Below are positions 12,701-27,700 of a stretch of DNA of 64,000 bases, in pieces. The stretch's first letter is position 1; the number at the start of each line of letters is the position of its first letter. The notes under the pieces were generated by a model. It was not told where the DNA came from. It did no database searches and was given only the letters and a program-made list of their open reading frames with translations. Source of the stretch: Siderastrea radians (taxonomy: Eukaryota > Cnidaria > Anthozoa > Scleractinia > Rhizangiidae); the NCBI GenBank assembly GCA_964017195.1, contig OZ024895.1, forward strand, positions 17,154,034-17,218,033. Reading direction: 5' to 3'. The position numbers and the translations under genes were made by a program.

Positions 12701-15700
12701 AGCCAGCCATTTCTCTTTGATATATAAATATCCAACGTCAAACGAATGAAATCCGGGCGCTTTCGTCATGTCGCTTTAGTAGCGGAATTTTCCGTGCGTT
12801 CTCATCTGCATTTTTGTTCCGGCCCCGACAACTAGCCTTTCGGTAAAATTCGACATTCATCGGGAATGCCGACCATGGTCCACCCAAAAACCAACCAAAG
12901 AACCAACCTTCCCACAAACTTGAGGCTGCATGCCGACTATGAGGCTATTTTGTAGACAAAATAGCTCAATAAAAACAAAACACGCACAAACGGAGAATTG
13001 CAGGATTTAGACACCAACACAAGTTGCTACTTCTATTCGAACATAATGATAATAAGTCCTACTTTCACATATCCACGACAGTCTGTTACTGTCGCTACTC
13101 TCGAAGGGTTCTTTACTCTGGGCGTTTGCCACTTTCGGACCGTTCAAAATCAACCAACATAGGCCAATTTATCCAACTAAACGGTGACAGATGTGAAAAT
13201 ACACGTAAATACCAATCATTCAAAAGGTAACAATTACACGTTTTTTGTTCAAAATCAGCCATTTTGCAGATAGCTGTAACAGCAAAAGGGGCTGTTGTAA
13301 ACGCTGTAAACGATATCTCCCGGACGCTCGTACAGTTATTCCCGAATATTTCTAAAGAACTCAACGTCGAGTGCTTTTGACGTCGTTACTTTCCGGATTT
13401 GCCATAACCATCAAACGTATGCTATTTTTGGAGGGTCGAAATTTTTAAGAACAACCAGAGAAACCGTCTAGAGGAACAGTTTGGAGGAAGGCCATTAGGC
13501 TGGAACTATATTATTCGGGTTTCCTGATATAAAATAGACGAAAGAGCGTTGGCAGAAACGTAATCCTCTTCAATTGTACAGTCAGGTCTTTTAACCAAGT
13601 TCATGCTATTGGCGGGATAACTTTACCTGTTCTAACGTGCATGCCTTAATAATTTTGTTGTATCTGTCCTCTTCAAATGGCTGTCCAAACACAATATTCT
13701 CTCTCACTGATCCAGAGAACACCCAGGCCTGCTGCGGAACGTAGCCAATCCGCCCTCTAATACACAAATGGCCTTTAGTGATGCGTAACTCCGCCAGCAT
13801 CATCATCAATAATGACGTCTATCAAGAAAAAAAAATAATATGCAACGTATGGCATGGAGATGTGATAGTTTAGTGGTAAGCACGTCGGACATTTCATAAG
13901 ATGTCGAAAAGTGGTTCAAATCCTAGGGTGCTTTCCATTTCGCCAAAATTTTGGTTTGAAGTTTACGAAACGTTCGGTGTCAACAAGCGGAAAGCCTTGA
14001 GGAAATTGAAACTTTTTTGTTGAGGAACGGAAGTAACTTTGACTTTGTTTCAACAGCAGCGACTCGATTCTGTTCTGCCAGAAGAAATTTAAACAGAAAG
14101 CAAAACTATAGAGCTTACAGTGCGTATTTATTGTGAGGACAAGTATTTTAGTAATAGCAAATGGAACGGTGATTTCCGTTATCACTGATAAGACAGGGAA
14201 CGTAAAGTACCTCCCGAGGTCATCTGCTTATTCGGGACAATCCAATAGAGCCGTGCGTTGAATCTGCATTTCAACTGGCTGAAATGGAAAGTCTGATTCT
14301 ATAGAAACCGCCCATAGTTTGTGCACCATGTTGTTTCCTTAGACAAAAAATTCTACATATTGCCTCCGTGGTTCTCTCATCACAGGGCCCAAAGGTTCGG
14401 TAAACGAAGAAAGTTGACCGAGGATTTTGATTCCCCATTTAAAACTGTTTTCAAAAGTTGAGGTAAAAAAATAAACAAAAGTAAAGGTCAAAATTGCGCG
14501 GGCAAAGCAAAAGATGCACGCATGCGAAACTGCACAGAAACTTGAAGAAGGCCAGAAACAATTTGGCGAAAGGGTGTGTATTCTGTCCCTTTTGCCAACT
14601 ATGCCTTGGGAGGGGGGGGGGGGGAGGTAAGAAGGAAGAAGGACTGCCCCAAGCCTAAAAGTGGAGATACGTAGTTGTGGATATCGCCACTTTAAGTAGC
14701 CAATCTGAGTGAGCAAAAAACACTGTTCACTAGTTTTAAATGAGCACGCTATTCCTTTACCTTCCCGGAGCCAACTGGTCCGACAACCATGCACAAGTCT
14801 CCCTGTTATAAAGAAATCACACAAGTCAAGTTGCAAAACAATTTGGTGGGATGAAACACGACAATTCTGATAAGCAGAACGATTTGGAAATAGAATAGCT
14901 CTTCACTATACCTGCTTTACTTCAAAGCTGATATCTTGTAAGGTAGGTTTATAGCTTTTCTCCTAGGAGTAACACATTCAAAAAATATTGTCAGTTAAGG
15001 TAAAAAACAGCACCGTTTCCTCTCCGCTTGTGTTTCCGATTCCATTCACACTGTTTACATTAAAAAGTAAGCGACGGACGCAGAAGCAGACTTCAAAGAA
15101 GAAGAAAGAATCTTCTTCTTTCCTCCTTCCAAATCTGACTCCCCTTCGGATTCCATCGCTGTTGTGGACACATCAATCACGAAACTAACCTTGTAGACTT
15201 CTTCCCCCTTCACTTCGCCCAATGACAAGACCTTTTCGAATCTTCATCACTTACTCACAACATATTTCTTGAAAATTGAAATGTCTTTCAACATGAACTG
15301 AACTAACAATCCACACCAACCTGATTCCACGTGCAGGTGACATTTTTTACCACAACACCAGCCTGTCCTGGCTTCAGATTTGTTTTGTGTTTAATGTTTT
15401 CAAAGTTTAACTCACCCAGTCTCAGAAATGCCTACAGACAACATAAAAGGCTTTTTAGTTCTGTCAGTAAAAAAGACATCATTGCAGTGACTCTTACTGA
15501 TGAACTATCACAGTGCATCTATTTACAGCCATTACAAAACTGACCCCGTCAGACATGATAAAAGGCATACTACCGCTACCTGGAGTCAAACTGGTTGCAC
15601 TGATAGGTCTGTAAATACACATCAAGGAAATCTATTTTATTCCCCTGGCTCTGAAAAACATCGCAGATTCTATAAACCTGAATCCTTCAATTTGGGATTA

Positions 15701-18700
15701 TTTTAACTAAAAAAAATTAACATATTAAAGGTTCTCCAGTACCGAAGTAGAAGAGTCTCCGTGCAGTGAACGACACGACAGGTCTCAAAAACCGCTGAGC
15801 ATGCGCGAGCTGTTCCCGCCATCAATGTTACAAAATGGCGGACGACAAATAAGGTTTTGCCACGTAGTTTTGCGTCCCGCCAGTCTGCTCGCGGAGACCT
15901 TCTCGTTAAAAACATGGGCTCAGTGAAACGAACAACTCTTCTTGTTTGTCTAGGAGTAAGTTCAGAGAAATCGGTAGTCATTATCCACATGATAATTCCA
16001 TTTATCTTGCTCCTTTTGGTGAAAATGTTTGCAACTACTCGAAAGAGAAGTGGGCTTAGTTTTTCGTGTTGGTTAAGGTCAACAGTCGCTGGATAAGCTT
16101 GAGATTTGGACTACGTTCTCGTCGTTTCTTCCACGAAGAAATATCAAAAATGACTTTTTTTTCGTTCAAATGGTCTTGAGAAAATGCTGTACGAAGGTTT
16201 ATTATCATTATCGAGCAAAGGAAGCCACCCTTTATGACGCTGTAAGAGCTGGCTAGTATAAGATAGGACTCCGAAGAGAAACGTGTGAGTACCTTGATTC
16301 GTCCCTTTACTCGTTTTCTCGACAGGAAATTAAGCTTACCTTAAGAATCTTACGAGATCTTTTGCAAAATTGTAATTTCCAGTAATTTACTTCATATACG
16401 ACTGTTGTATTAAAGCAGTAATATTGTATGTCTCTTCGTAAATGCTAATGAACAGTTTGGTTGTTTTTATAATTTGAGTTTATTGTACTGTCTTGTAATC
16501 GTTCTCGTAGCGCTGTGGCCGACACCAACAAGGCCCGCGAAAATTCCCCGACAGCGGCTTGAAAACATTTACGTGACTTGAAACAAAACGGGGAAAACCC
16601 ATCTCAAGTTAACACCAAGTTTCACTTTGTGTGTTCATCGCCAAAGAACAGCGGCTGCCCCAAAGCCGGAAAAAACAAGAATGTTTTCCACAATACATGT
16701 GCTGAAAAACAAACAGCACCACAGGATCAGCAAATTTATAAACCAGCTTCTATTTCAATGGTCACACCTATCTCGAGATTGTAACTCTGGGAGTGAAAGG
16801 GCTGAAGAATAGCGAAGTGAACTTAAATTCTAACCCGTTAATGTATTCCCTTCGAGAGCACCTCGCATAGGAAATAAACGACCTCCACATATTGAAGTTA
16901 ATTGGCATTTTTGGTGAAAGAGCTTGAAATCGCTTCCCATTGAATATTTTTAAGTGATAAGATTTCTAATGAATATTTTTCAGAGAATGCTATGTTAGAA
17001 CAATTCCATCTCAAATCACTTCATCTGGAATCAACCAAACAAGAACGTCTGTTTTTATCACTGATGGCAGTCATGGGAATTGTGATGGAGCATGAACAAA
17101 AAAATCTGTCAAACTGAGCTACTGAATACACGAACAGCACAAACACCAAAAACACCTAAATGTATTTTATTAATGCATAAAACGTGGAAAACTCATGGAA
17201 AATGCCGTGATTTTAATAGATCTGGAACAGGACAAAATAGTATCTTTCAAACACAAAGTACACCCCCCTTAGCAACAAAATTGTCATTGCAGCATAACTT
17301 CATTTAAAACATACTCAAAAATGTAAAATTATAATAGCAAAGGAAAGTGCATTTCCTTGCCAATACAAGTGTACTCATTGTTTCTGCAGCCACCTTCTTT
17401 AGCTTGTGACATAGAGGTGGATCTTGAAGAACTCCTATTAGTTAAAAATTAATGGAAACACACATTTAGGAATGTATCAGACGAACCCTTCCTTTATATT
17501 CCAACAGCAGACAGGTGCAATCCTTTGTTTTTTAGAGAACTAGGCTGACAGTTGTCAGATGAATCAAAATTCAGCAACTTTAGGCTAATCCTCAAGAGTA
17601 ATTAATGAAAGAACTTCACTATTGCAAAAGGAAATTGTTGAGCAGTATATTAACCAAATAATCTAAAATAATGATATCAGACAGAATTTAAATTTGAATT
17701 TAAAAAAATGGTTTAGAAACACAAAACACTGAGGTAAGTTGCTTCAGAATTAAGTTCACTAATTAGAAGCACATGCTGCATCAATCAATGTTCAATGCTT
17801 CAAACGAGTAGTGTCTGAAAAGTGCAGATAGAGCAAAGACTTATAAAAATGGTTATAATCATCATTCATGCCCCTCTCACACAACTGCTTCTGACTCCCT
17901 TCCAAAGAAAGGATGGCTACAAAATTAATGTAGGATGGCTTGCAAGATGGAAAAAAGGCACAAAGATGTTGGGCTTTATTTCTCAAATCTTTATATACAT
18001 GCTTTTCACGCCACCTTTCATTAGGAGCATTATAAAGGCATCTATCTCAAGACAGACCTCAAAACATCAGTACACTCCACTGGACTGTTTCAGTATCAAT
18101 AAAGAAGGTTATACAGCCAAAGAGTGTAGGGCAAACAGACATATGAAAGATCAATTAGAATAAATATTTGAATTGAACACTAGTGACTTTTATGGCTGCC
18201 ACTCTCTGCTTTCTACCAAGAACTTAACAGGCTGGATAAGAACATATCACTGAAGTCAAAAGCTGTGATAACCTGGAGAAAAAAATGTAAAACATAAATT
18301 TTACTTCATTTACAATTGATTAAAAAACTTCTTGGCAAGAAATGTATCATGATGCTGGCACTCAGTAAATTTAAACATTAAAAAACATTCTGCAAATAGA
18401 TTAAATCTATTTTGCCCACATGACCTGGTTTGATCACACAGGTCTTGAAAGTACAATGTAAAGGTGAAACCCTGTCTTACCAACCACTTTTTTACCTGCA
18501 AATATTTTATGACACTTCTTTTTCAGGGCCGTAGCTAGCCGGGGGGGCAAGGGGGGCAGCTGTCCCCCCCCCGGACCAGTTGAGCCAGACAGATCAAGTC
18601 TGTGGACTGAGGATTTTCATTGTTCAAAGGATTTGTTTTCTTTAGACTCAGTTATTTTGATTGTAGTGACTTGCACTTGTTTGCCATTTTCATGGCCAGG

Positions 18701-21700
18701 AAATCGGAAATAATGTTGTAAGCACTGAAAACACCTGCCTTTTCACACTTATTCGAGGTCGATTTTTCGGAGACATATCTCATGACAAGTGCTGCAAATA
18801 GCGTCTCGGAGCCTCCAAATTTGAAAATTTTCTGGGGGAGGATACCCCAGACCCCTCCACCAAGGCTCGTTCTCCCTGTTTACAAAAGACCTGGCTACGG
18901 CCCTGTTTTTAAGCCCAGAAATTAACTTATCCAGGTATTCTCTGACTGAAATACTTGCTGAATGCAACAACCATTTTTTAATTAATCATTTAACATCAGG
19001 CCCATTGATCAGAGATCATATTAGTGGAATTCCCCTGTAAACATCAATCAACACTCTGATCCAGCTATTTGCAAAAGGTTTTTCGCCCAAAAACTAATAC
19101 AGTTGTTTCCTATTACTAGAATACTTCCTAAATGCAAAAACCAGTTGAAGCATAAATATTTTATCCACCATTAGCAATCATACTAGGGTTTTACTTTGAA
19201 AATTGTGGAGCTGTATACTGGTTCAAGTATACAAATAAATCTATTGCAAAACAAGTAAAATGCTGACAAAGAGATGGAATGGATCTTCATGGGAACAAAG
19301 TATATGGGAAAAGCTAACAATACACAAATCAATGAGCAGAAGCAAAGCTTAATAAAAATTGTCATCATGTATTGATCAACAAGTGTGTTGATTAAATTTG
19401 TTAACCAATTAATAAAGCAAATAAACATGTTCGGTGTTGCTGATCTAAAAAGACTGAGTAATTGCAATTAACAAAATTCAAAATAATTATTTGATTTGCT
19501 TTCTTCAGAATTCAACACACGACATAAGGCAGCATTTGTCAGTTAACAAAATTATGCATCACAGTGTTGACTTAAAGTATCAAAAATTCCAAGCACAAAA
19601 GGCTTTTAACTGATGTCAAAAAAGGGCACTTTTGAAGACGGTTTATAGCATTATTTGAGCATCAGGTAACACTCTCTCCTTGCCATTAAAGCAATTGTCA
19701 GTTTTTAAAAGAGCAGCACTCCACGTCAACATACTCGTACATTAAATGTGCAAAAACTTGATCAGCAAAGGAAAACATAACAACCACCGAGAGAATTCAG
19801 TACGTTTTATGATGATCAGTTATGAAATAGTACATCAATAGATTACTGACCTGCAACCATGAGATCACCCCCTTCTGCATGCCTTGTCCACGACAAAGTA
19901 TTGACGGAAGATAAAATTTTAATGAAACAACGAGATCAATCCTGCCGTTTGATCCAAAATTGGACTGCCGATAAGTATATTCAGTTTCTGAAGTGTACGG
20001 CGGCCAAAATGGCTTCTTTGAAACCCACTGAAGTCAATGTTCGATTCAAACATCATTTCCAGTTTAAAAAAACTGTCTAACGTAACTTCGATCATCCGTT
20101 CAAAGTGAAATAATATTGCAGTTCCCGTGCATAAACAACAACAGCCCGTCCGCCATATTGAATTTTTCAAGCGTGAAAAAGCAAGACGCATGCTCAGTAA
20201 CAATTCCGTGACGCTTTTAGCGTAATATCAATCAGCGGTTTTTGAGACCTGTCGAACGACACCATTCTTTTGTCTGGTCAGTTGATTCATATTCATTCGC
20301 GGTGGCTCCACTATTTAACATTTAACATGTAACGTAAGTGATTTCCCCCTTCATTAATAAACGTTATTGTCATAACTTTATTCAAAAATTGCCATAACGG
20401 TTAATACGAAACTTTTCACTTTTTCGTGTGGGACAGTTGATAAAAATGTACCAATTAAATTTATTTACTAATTTCTGTATCTTTGTGCAACCTTACCTGG
20501 ATTTTCTTTACAGTTTTCTTGGCTTCACTTAATTTCTGCACAGCCGGAGGGAAGTGTCTACTCATCGACCTCTGAAGCACAGTTAACAGAGCTACAGAAC
20601 TGAACACTTTAGCGGCAGTAAGCGAGTTGCCCAGTATTACATAGACGATGAACACTGCACACGCTATCATGCTTTGAGACGCAAACCCAATCGCCATGTT
20701 GAATGCTGTTAGAAGCTGAGTCTTGCGTATGCCTGATATCTCAAGTCTGAAGAAAAAAACGTATTTTGTTAATAAGGGAACGGGATGAGTAAAGACCACA
20801 TATTTTTACGTTAAGTTTTATTTATTTATTTATTTTATAAGAAAACAAAAAGAAGAACACGAACAAGAAAATAATACAATAGACAAAGCAAAATAAAACT
20901 TGAATAAATACGGCGGGTAACCACAACAGCGGGTAGCCAATTACTGTGGGCCCGATTTGAGCTCAAAACATTGGTTCAAACGTTGGTTGCCACAGAGATC
21001 ACTTTTTTTCTAAACTGCCTGACTTTTCCCTGAAAATTTCTCTGACCATGTAAATACAAGTCACAGAAAGAAGCGGCCTCCAAACCCTCCTTTAGCCATT
21101 ATTTCCACCCAAGTCCAGCCAGCAGACCTCCTACGATTTACGGATTATTCAGAGGCATTGAAGCTCCAAAAACACGACCAGGACAGGTGCTTTGAGACCA
21201 TTACCCATTAAAAAAGGTGCACACTTATTTTTCTTACTAACCTTCTTAGTCTCTTAATCAATTTGCTGAAGGATACTTCCCAGGTTAAAATCTTCACAAC
21301 TCTTATTCCCGAAATAATCTCATCCATATTCTTGCATCTTTCCTCTGTTAGTCTTGCTGTTTTAAGTCTGAAGGAAACGCAAAATGCAACAAAAGAGTTA
21401 GTGTTTGATGAAGCGAACTGAAAAGAAGAGGGAATGACGTGCTGGAAAACTAAAAGAAAGGGAGGGAAAACAATGGAAAAGGAGGGAAGGGAACAGAGAG
21501 CAGAAATCTCCTGTCCTCTTCATCTCCCTATAGCAGGAACTCATGGTAGAGTCACACACGAGCCAAGGATGCGCACACGGTTGGAGCTTATCCCAGTTTC
21601 TGTAGAGTATTGCTACTCCCCCGCGGATGGGATGCTAGTCCATCGCAGAATTACCCCCAACACTATGTCGCCAGTACCCATTTCATACACCCGGGTGGAA

Positions 21701-24700
21701 AGCGACAAAGTGGGGTAAAGTTTCTCATCTAAGGAAACAACACGATAGCAGGGACCTGACATTGAGCCACAGACCTTCAGATCTGAAGTTCAATGCACCA
21801 ACCACTACGCCACTGCACCCCCACAAAGAGCATTATTTTGCTCAGGTCAAAAACAAGTACTATGTAGCCACAATACCGATGAGTTGCCATACTCATGAGG
21901 TAGCTGTATGGAGGGGTAATACTGTAACCAGCAGAAAAATGCAGATATTAATATCATTAAAGCTGTCAAACTTGCTATACTCTATAGCTGTACCCAACCC
22001 TCCTCCATCGTTCATGATGCAAGTGCCTCATTATGTTTGGGTACAACCATTTACAACTTGCCGGTGCTTTCTTATCTTACCTTAACTTGGAATAGACTTT
22101 GTCAAATCGTGCCTGAAGGAGTATCAGCAGTAACATTAGTGCAAGGCTCACTGCACATGAGTAACCCAGCTGTAACCACAGTAAGGACATTACAGCTACG
22201 ACTTGAATGGGGGTGATCCAAACAAAGTGTAAATGTGTAACAAACTGAAAAAAAAAGCAAGAAAACAAGATCTCAAGGATTATTCGTTGCTAAAATTAGA
22301 GCAGTTTTTACTTGAGTGTTGAAGGTATAATATGCATTTTAGTTTTGGGTTTTCAGGGGTTTCAATAAAATTTGAAATAGGCAGCTGGTTTGAGTAGAGT
22401 AACTGACTGTATCAACAAGGTTTGAAAGAAATCTTTAATTTTAATTACTTAAATTTAGGGAAAATAGTAGTCGACTTCTTTGCGCTAATTTGCAGATGCT
22501 TTTCATTGGTCGTCGGTGCTTATTGAAAGCACTGGGTTTTTGCTTTACTTCCCTCTGTGACTGGTCAAAAAATTGTGCGCAACTTTCTCAGCCAATCACA
22601 AGTAAGATCCAATTTAATCGTATCAAATAGCATCAACTGCCAGGGGCCATCTGGTGGCATGATCATTACTGATACTTTGAACATGTATACATTGTTAATC
22701 ACTCATTGAAAAAATACCGTTAGTCGCATTCTGTAATAAATTCACGTCACTATCATACCCGATCAAAGATCTGTGTGTCACTTGATATGAGGTTTACTAC
22801 ATGACCTGTCGTGACAGAGCTGTAAACTCCTTGAGTAAGTCTTAGAGCCTAGAAAAAGAAAGAAATGTTTAGTTTTAAATTATTATTTAAATATATGCCT
22901 TTTCACAGGAAATGTTTCACATTAGTTAGCCTTACAAATACAACTGAATGTGGACTTCAAACAATTTCAGGCAATTTTGTAGTTTCTGCCTGAAATTGCC
23001 TCACATACACGTTTGAGTGCATTAAAGAAAGTTATCTGTGACATGGGCCATTGCATTATGTTAATTCCATTTATTTAGTTTTTTAACCAGTTCAAATTTT
23101 TTGTCATCAACTATCCGAAAAGGGATCATTTTGAAGGAGGTGGAGGTAGCCATAAATAGGAGAATGACCTTCAGGGAGGTTAGGAAGAGTTTAATGCAAA
23201 ATTTCAATATTCCTTTAAATTCTTTCCTCTACTCAGGGCATCTACCTTGTGACTGTCCCCCTTACACTCAAGAGCCTCAACCCTCCCCCACTGTCTCTTA
23301 TGTGCCCCACCCCCTCCCCCACCCTTTCTTGTCTGAGGTAACAACATGACAGCTAGACCAGACCAGATTGTAAGCCTCAAGTTCTAACCACATAACTATG
23401 ATGCCTCTGCCAAATCTAATCTGCAATACTAAATATGTAAACCCTTGGATGTACAAGGGGGTTGATATGAGCCCCCTTTAAGGATTTTCTTTAATTTGTC
23501 AAGTGAGATTTTTGTCAGCACCTGTGGTTGTCAGTGGCTGTTCAATCTATCCTTATTTTCAAAATATTTTAGGAATTAGTTTGGTGAGAATTGGTTGCTA
23601 GGGTGACGAGTTATGATGTCACCGGTAATTTAAGGTCGACTGTTTTTGAACAAATGTGGGTGGTAATTTTTACCTTTCTTTGCTCAAAAAATATTCAATT
23701 CTGAAAAAGCAGAAACATGCGCACAAATATCTTTTTTTATTATTTTTGTAGAGAGCAGGGATGGCAAAGTGGTGAGAGCACTCAACACCTCCCACCAATG
23801 TGGCCTGCGTTCAATTCCCAGAACTGGCGTCATATGCAGGTTGAGTCTGTTGTTGGCTGTCATCTTTGCCCCACGAGGTTTTTCTCCAGGTATTTCCCCT
23901 CTCCTCGAGGGGAGGGCAAATCCCATTTCAAACTGGATAAAGTGGATGAAGAACACCTCATGGATGCACAGTGCCACTGCTGATTCCAATTTATTTTAAT
24001 TACTTTTTTTATTCCAGGCCCGTTTATCGTGAAAAAATTTCAATTTCCAGACTTTTATTTTCCATTTCAAATTTCAGTGAAATCAAAGGTGGTGGTCATC
24101 TTGTCGTCCATTTTGGTTCAGGTCACAGGCCCTCAGCACTACCACAACCAATAATACTAACCTTACCTTGTAGTACACAACACAGGTTATCTTATGAAGG
24201 TAAGGTCTTTTCAAAATACCAGAGGTAACCCAGCAAAAATCCAGGAGAGGGGTTGCAAACACCCCTCTCCACTAATACCATGGTGAAAGAATCAGTTTGC
24301 TTGTATATCCACGTGCTAAGTCAAAAATGTAACTACAGCAAATTCATCATCAGCATAGAAAGAGATTGTCATGAATTCAAACACACTTGCCTTCCTATAC
24401 ACACACCCAGTTGTTGCTATTCTAATATGCATGCCAGTTCTATGTCCATGAAAAAAGTAAAGTTGATGAAGAATGATAGACAGCATAGAGGATAGTGTCA
24501 CTCCCATAGCATACAAGTATGCTTCTACTTTAGTGATGTTTGAACCAGGCATAAAATATGACACCAGATAAAACAGGAAGACTGGTTGGGATGTTCTGAT
24601 GGCTTCCTGTAAAGGTGAAACGAGAGAGCAAAATAAATAAATAATACTATTATAGTGAAAGCCATGTCTATACACAACAAATGACAATGGAAAAAAACAG

Positions 24701-27700
24701 CCCAATGTGATCATAACATACAAGCAATAATGGTCATTGAGACACTCCCCCCCCCCTGAAATTAGGACTTTGCCAAGAAACATTCTGTACAAAGGAAATC
24801 AAAGCCTTGTTTGCTTTCCTGACCCCTACCCCGCCTCCTCCTTTCCATGTTACGCCCCGTTAGTTTGAATGACATCACTCAGTCTAAATCCATACAACAT
24901 TGATAAATTGATAAAGGGGGAGGGGGGTCAGAAAAGGTGTTCCATTTGGGAATGTGAGAGATGAGTGGAAATATATGGAGTGTCTGAAGTCTTTTTGCAA
25001 TAATTGCTTGTAGCTAAGACTGCATTAGTTCCCTAAATTACTGGTAAGAGATATGCTAACACAATAGCTGGTCCTTCGTCCATTTCTCTGGCTATCTGAT
25101 AACATTGTCATGGATGCAGAGCTCTGTTTTGTACTGTCAGTTGTATCTTTGAGACTACCTCATATTTCTCCTGTTTTGTTTTGTATCTCTAACTAGCCCC
25201 CTTCCCTCTAACCCCTAAAAATTGGACTTTTAATCCACTAAATTCCAATGTACACCTTCACATGTTCAAAATCTAATATACATCATTGGTTAAAATAGGA
25301 GAGATGTGGTAAATAAGGCATTAAAAACCTTTGCTAACTGTAAACTGTGGAATGTTTAGCCACACCCACAAAATGGGGTGTTTTTTAAGACGTTTCTGAC
25401 AAACAGCCCTTTTACTTTTACTTTATGCGTGTCATAATTCAGCCTTGGATGCAACTCACATTGAGAAATCCAAAGACCCCAACAATGAACAACTCCATCT
25501 GAGCAAATCTTGCAATTGCTTTCCCAAAACTTGGTTGTCTAGAAGAAAAGTTCGCTGCTGCTAACTCTTTGTACCACTCACTGTGGACAAAAAATTCAAA
25601 TCACTTAGTGGATCAGAGCTTCAGCGTGGGTCAAAGACCGACATGGTTGGAACATACAACATGCTCATAAAATGGGTACATCTATGCAAGCTGTTTTAGG
25701 TGGTCATCAGGCATGTACCTCAAATGTATGTACATATAGCCAAAGTCCACAATGTTCTCCTTAAATTAAGCCACTGGAAGGGAGAACTCCAACCCATTTA
25801 TAAAGTGGCAAAGGTGGTTGTTATACCTTTTAGGAGTTAAAAATCCATGCTTTTGTACTGTTTAGGGTGTTAGAGTATTTATTTGATAGACCACCATTAG
25901 ACTTATCTCAGTAACTTTTAGGGTGATTTGGTACCACTCAGGTTGTTAAAATCTTAATAGACCCCTTGTTACCCCGCCGTCAGGACGGGGTCTAGTAATA
26001 CCCATTTTTTTTCTGTGGTTTTTTTTTTTTTTTGGTGGTCACTTGCCCCAGACCTCCGGTTTTCGCTCGGCCAAACAAATACTCGTCGTGTCTTTTGCTA
26101 CACAGGCAAGGGCTTTTATCTTGAGTCTGACCGTAGCATATTTTATACCCCCGGGGGGGAGGGGAGAACAACGGCGGGGTCTAATGCCCCTGGGGCTTTT
26201 CTTGTTAGACTTTAATATTGCAGTAACTTTGATAGTATCGAGCCAGATATGGCAAAAGAAATGACTTGACATGTAGTTCCAGAAAATATCCATACTTCCT
26301 GACATGGAAGGTTTTTGTTTTGCACCCTCCTCCCTAGAAATCCCAGCTTAGCTTTACACTTTGCTGCTAAACTTTTGGCTTTTAAGACCCCCCTCCCCCA
26401 AGGAATTTCTGATGATCTTCCATGGGGTTAATGGTATGTTTTTTTTCTTCTGGAACTACACAATTCTTGTCATATATCAGTAAAAGTGCTGTTTTAGAAA
26501 ACAAGTTTCAGACATTTTAGGAGAGAGGGGGAGCCCAGGAGGGATTCAGGCTCCCATACAGAAGTGGAAGGGGGTGAATTCATTCTGTATAGGATGCTAA
26601 AATCTTAATAGACCGCCATTGCAGTCATTTTTGTGCCCCTTCTAAGATACTGAGGCAGAAAAAATATGACAGAAGAAATTTTTCTCAAAAATAACTTTAT
26701 GTCTTGTTTTAGAATTGGAACATCTTGGGCATGAAAATGAATTCATACCATGTCCACAATATGAGATTGATTTGCTATCTTTAACCCTTCAAGCCCTAAC
26801 AGTGACAAAAATGAAATTCTCTTTACATTATCACTATACTTGTTCAAACAATCAAGTGATGAGAATAAAGAAAGTAATCACCAAGGAAAAGATGTCTTGA
26901 TATTTAGACAAATTCTCCTTACTAGTTCTATAAGAAATGTATAGAGAACAGTAAGGAGAATATGCATTTTTATATCAGGGATTAAGAGGGTTAAGGTGTA
27001 ATTTTCAAAATTTCAGGTGATCACCCCATTACAGTATGTTGCCCAGTTTTCGTACGGGCCCAGTTTTCGTACAAAAAGAACTTTATTTGATTATTTTCGT
27101 CGGTCATTTAAATCTTCGTCAACCGAAGAATTCCAAAAATAAAAGGAACATTTCAGCTATAAATTGCCGGTTTTGCCGGGCTTTTTGACGAAGAAGCAGG
27201 TCAGTGCGAACAATTTCTTTCGAGGTGAGTAAAAGTTTAGCGGCTAATATTTGCACTTTTCACTGCACAGTAAAGGTATTGTAGATGAACAAATAGCCCG
27301 TTTTGTAGGTAATTTTGCACGGAACTTCATGATTTTTGGACAGATGATAGATAAAAGATGAAAGTGAATGGGAAAACTTTCAACACCAGCTCAAATTTAA
27401 CTGCTCCTGAATTTTAGCGGTGAGAATCTTCGCATACATTTCGACCTACTGTGCCAGTTTTCGTACACTTAGCTGCGCCTTTCTCAAAACCTATTTTTAA
27501 ATAAGTTAAAGAACTGAATTTTAAACTTTACTGTTCGAAAACTAATAAGTCGCAAGTGCAGCAAAGATTACACAACAATCCTTGCAAAGTACAATACACT
27601 ACGTGTATTTGTTGTGGTATAACAGCGACGCTTTACATCCAGGTCATGCAAAGGCCACGAATATTTCATAAACTTAATCCCGCGCAAACAAACTAAATCG

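Noticed and set aside
14339..14836. 165-codon minus frame
   Set aside because: It overlaps the true ABCC Walker A exon in a different frame and runs through intron and a G-run.
23684..23999. Overlapping short frames on both strands
   Set aside because: They are translations of a tRNA-derived SINE.
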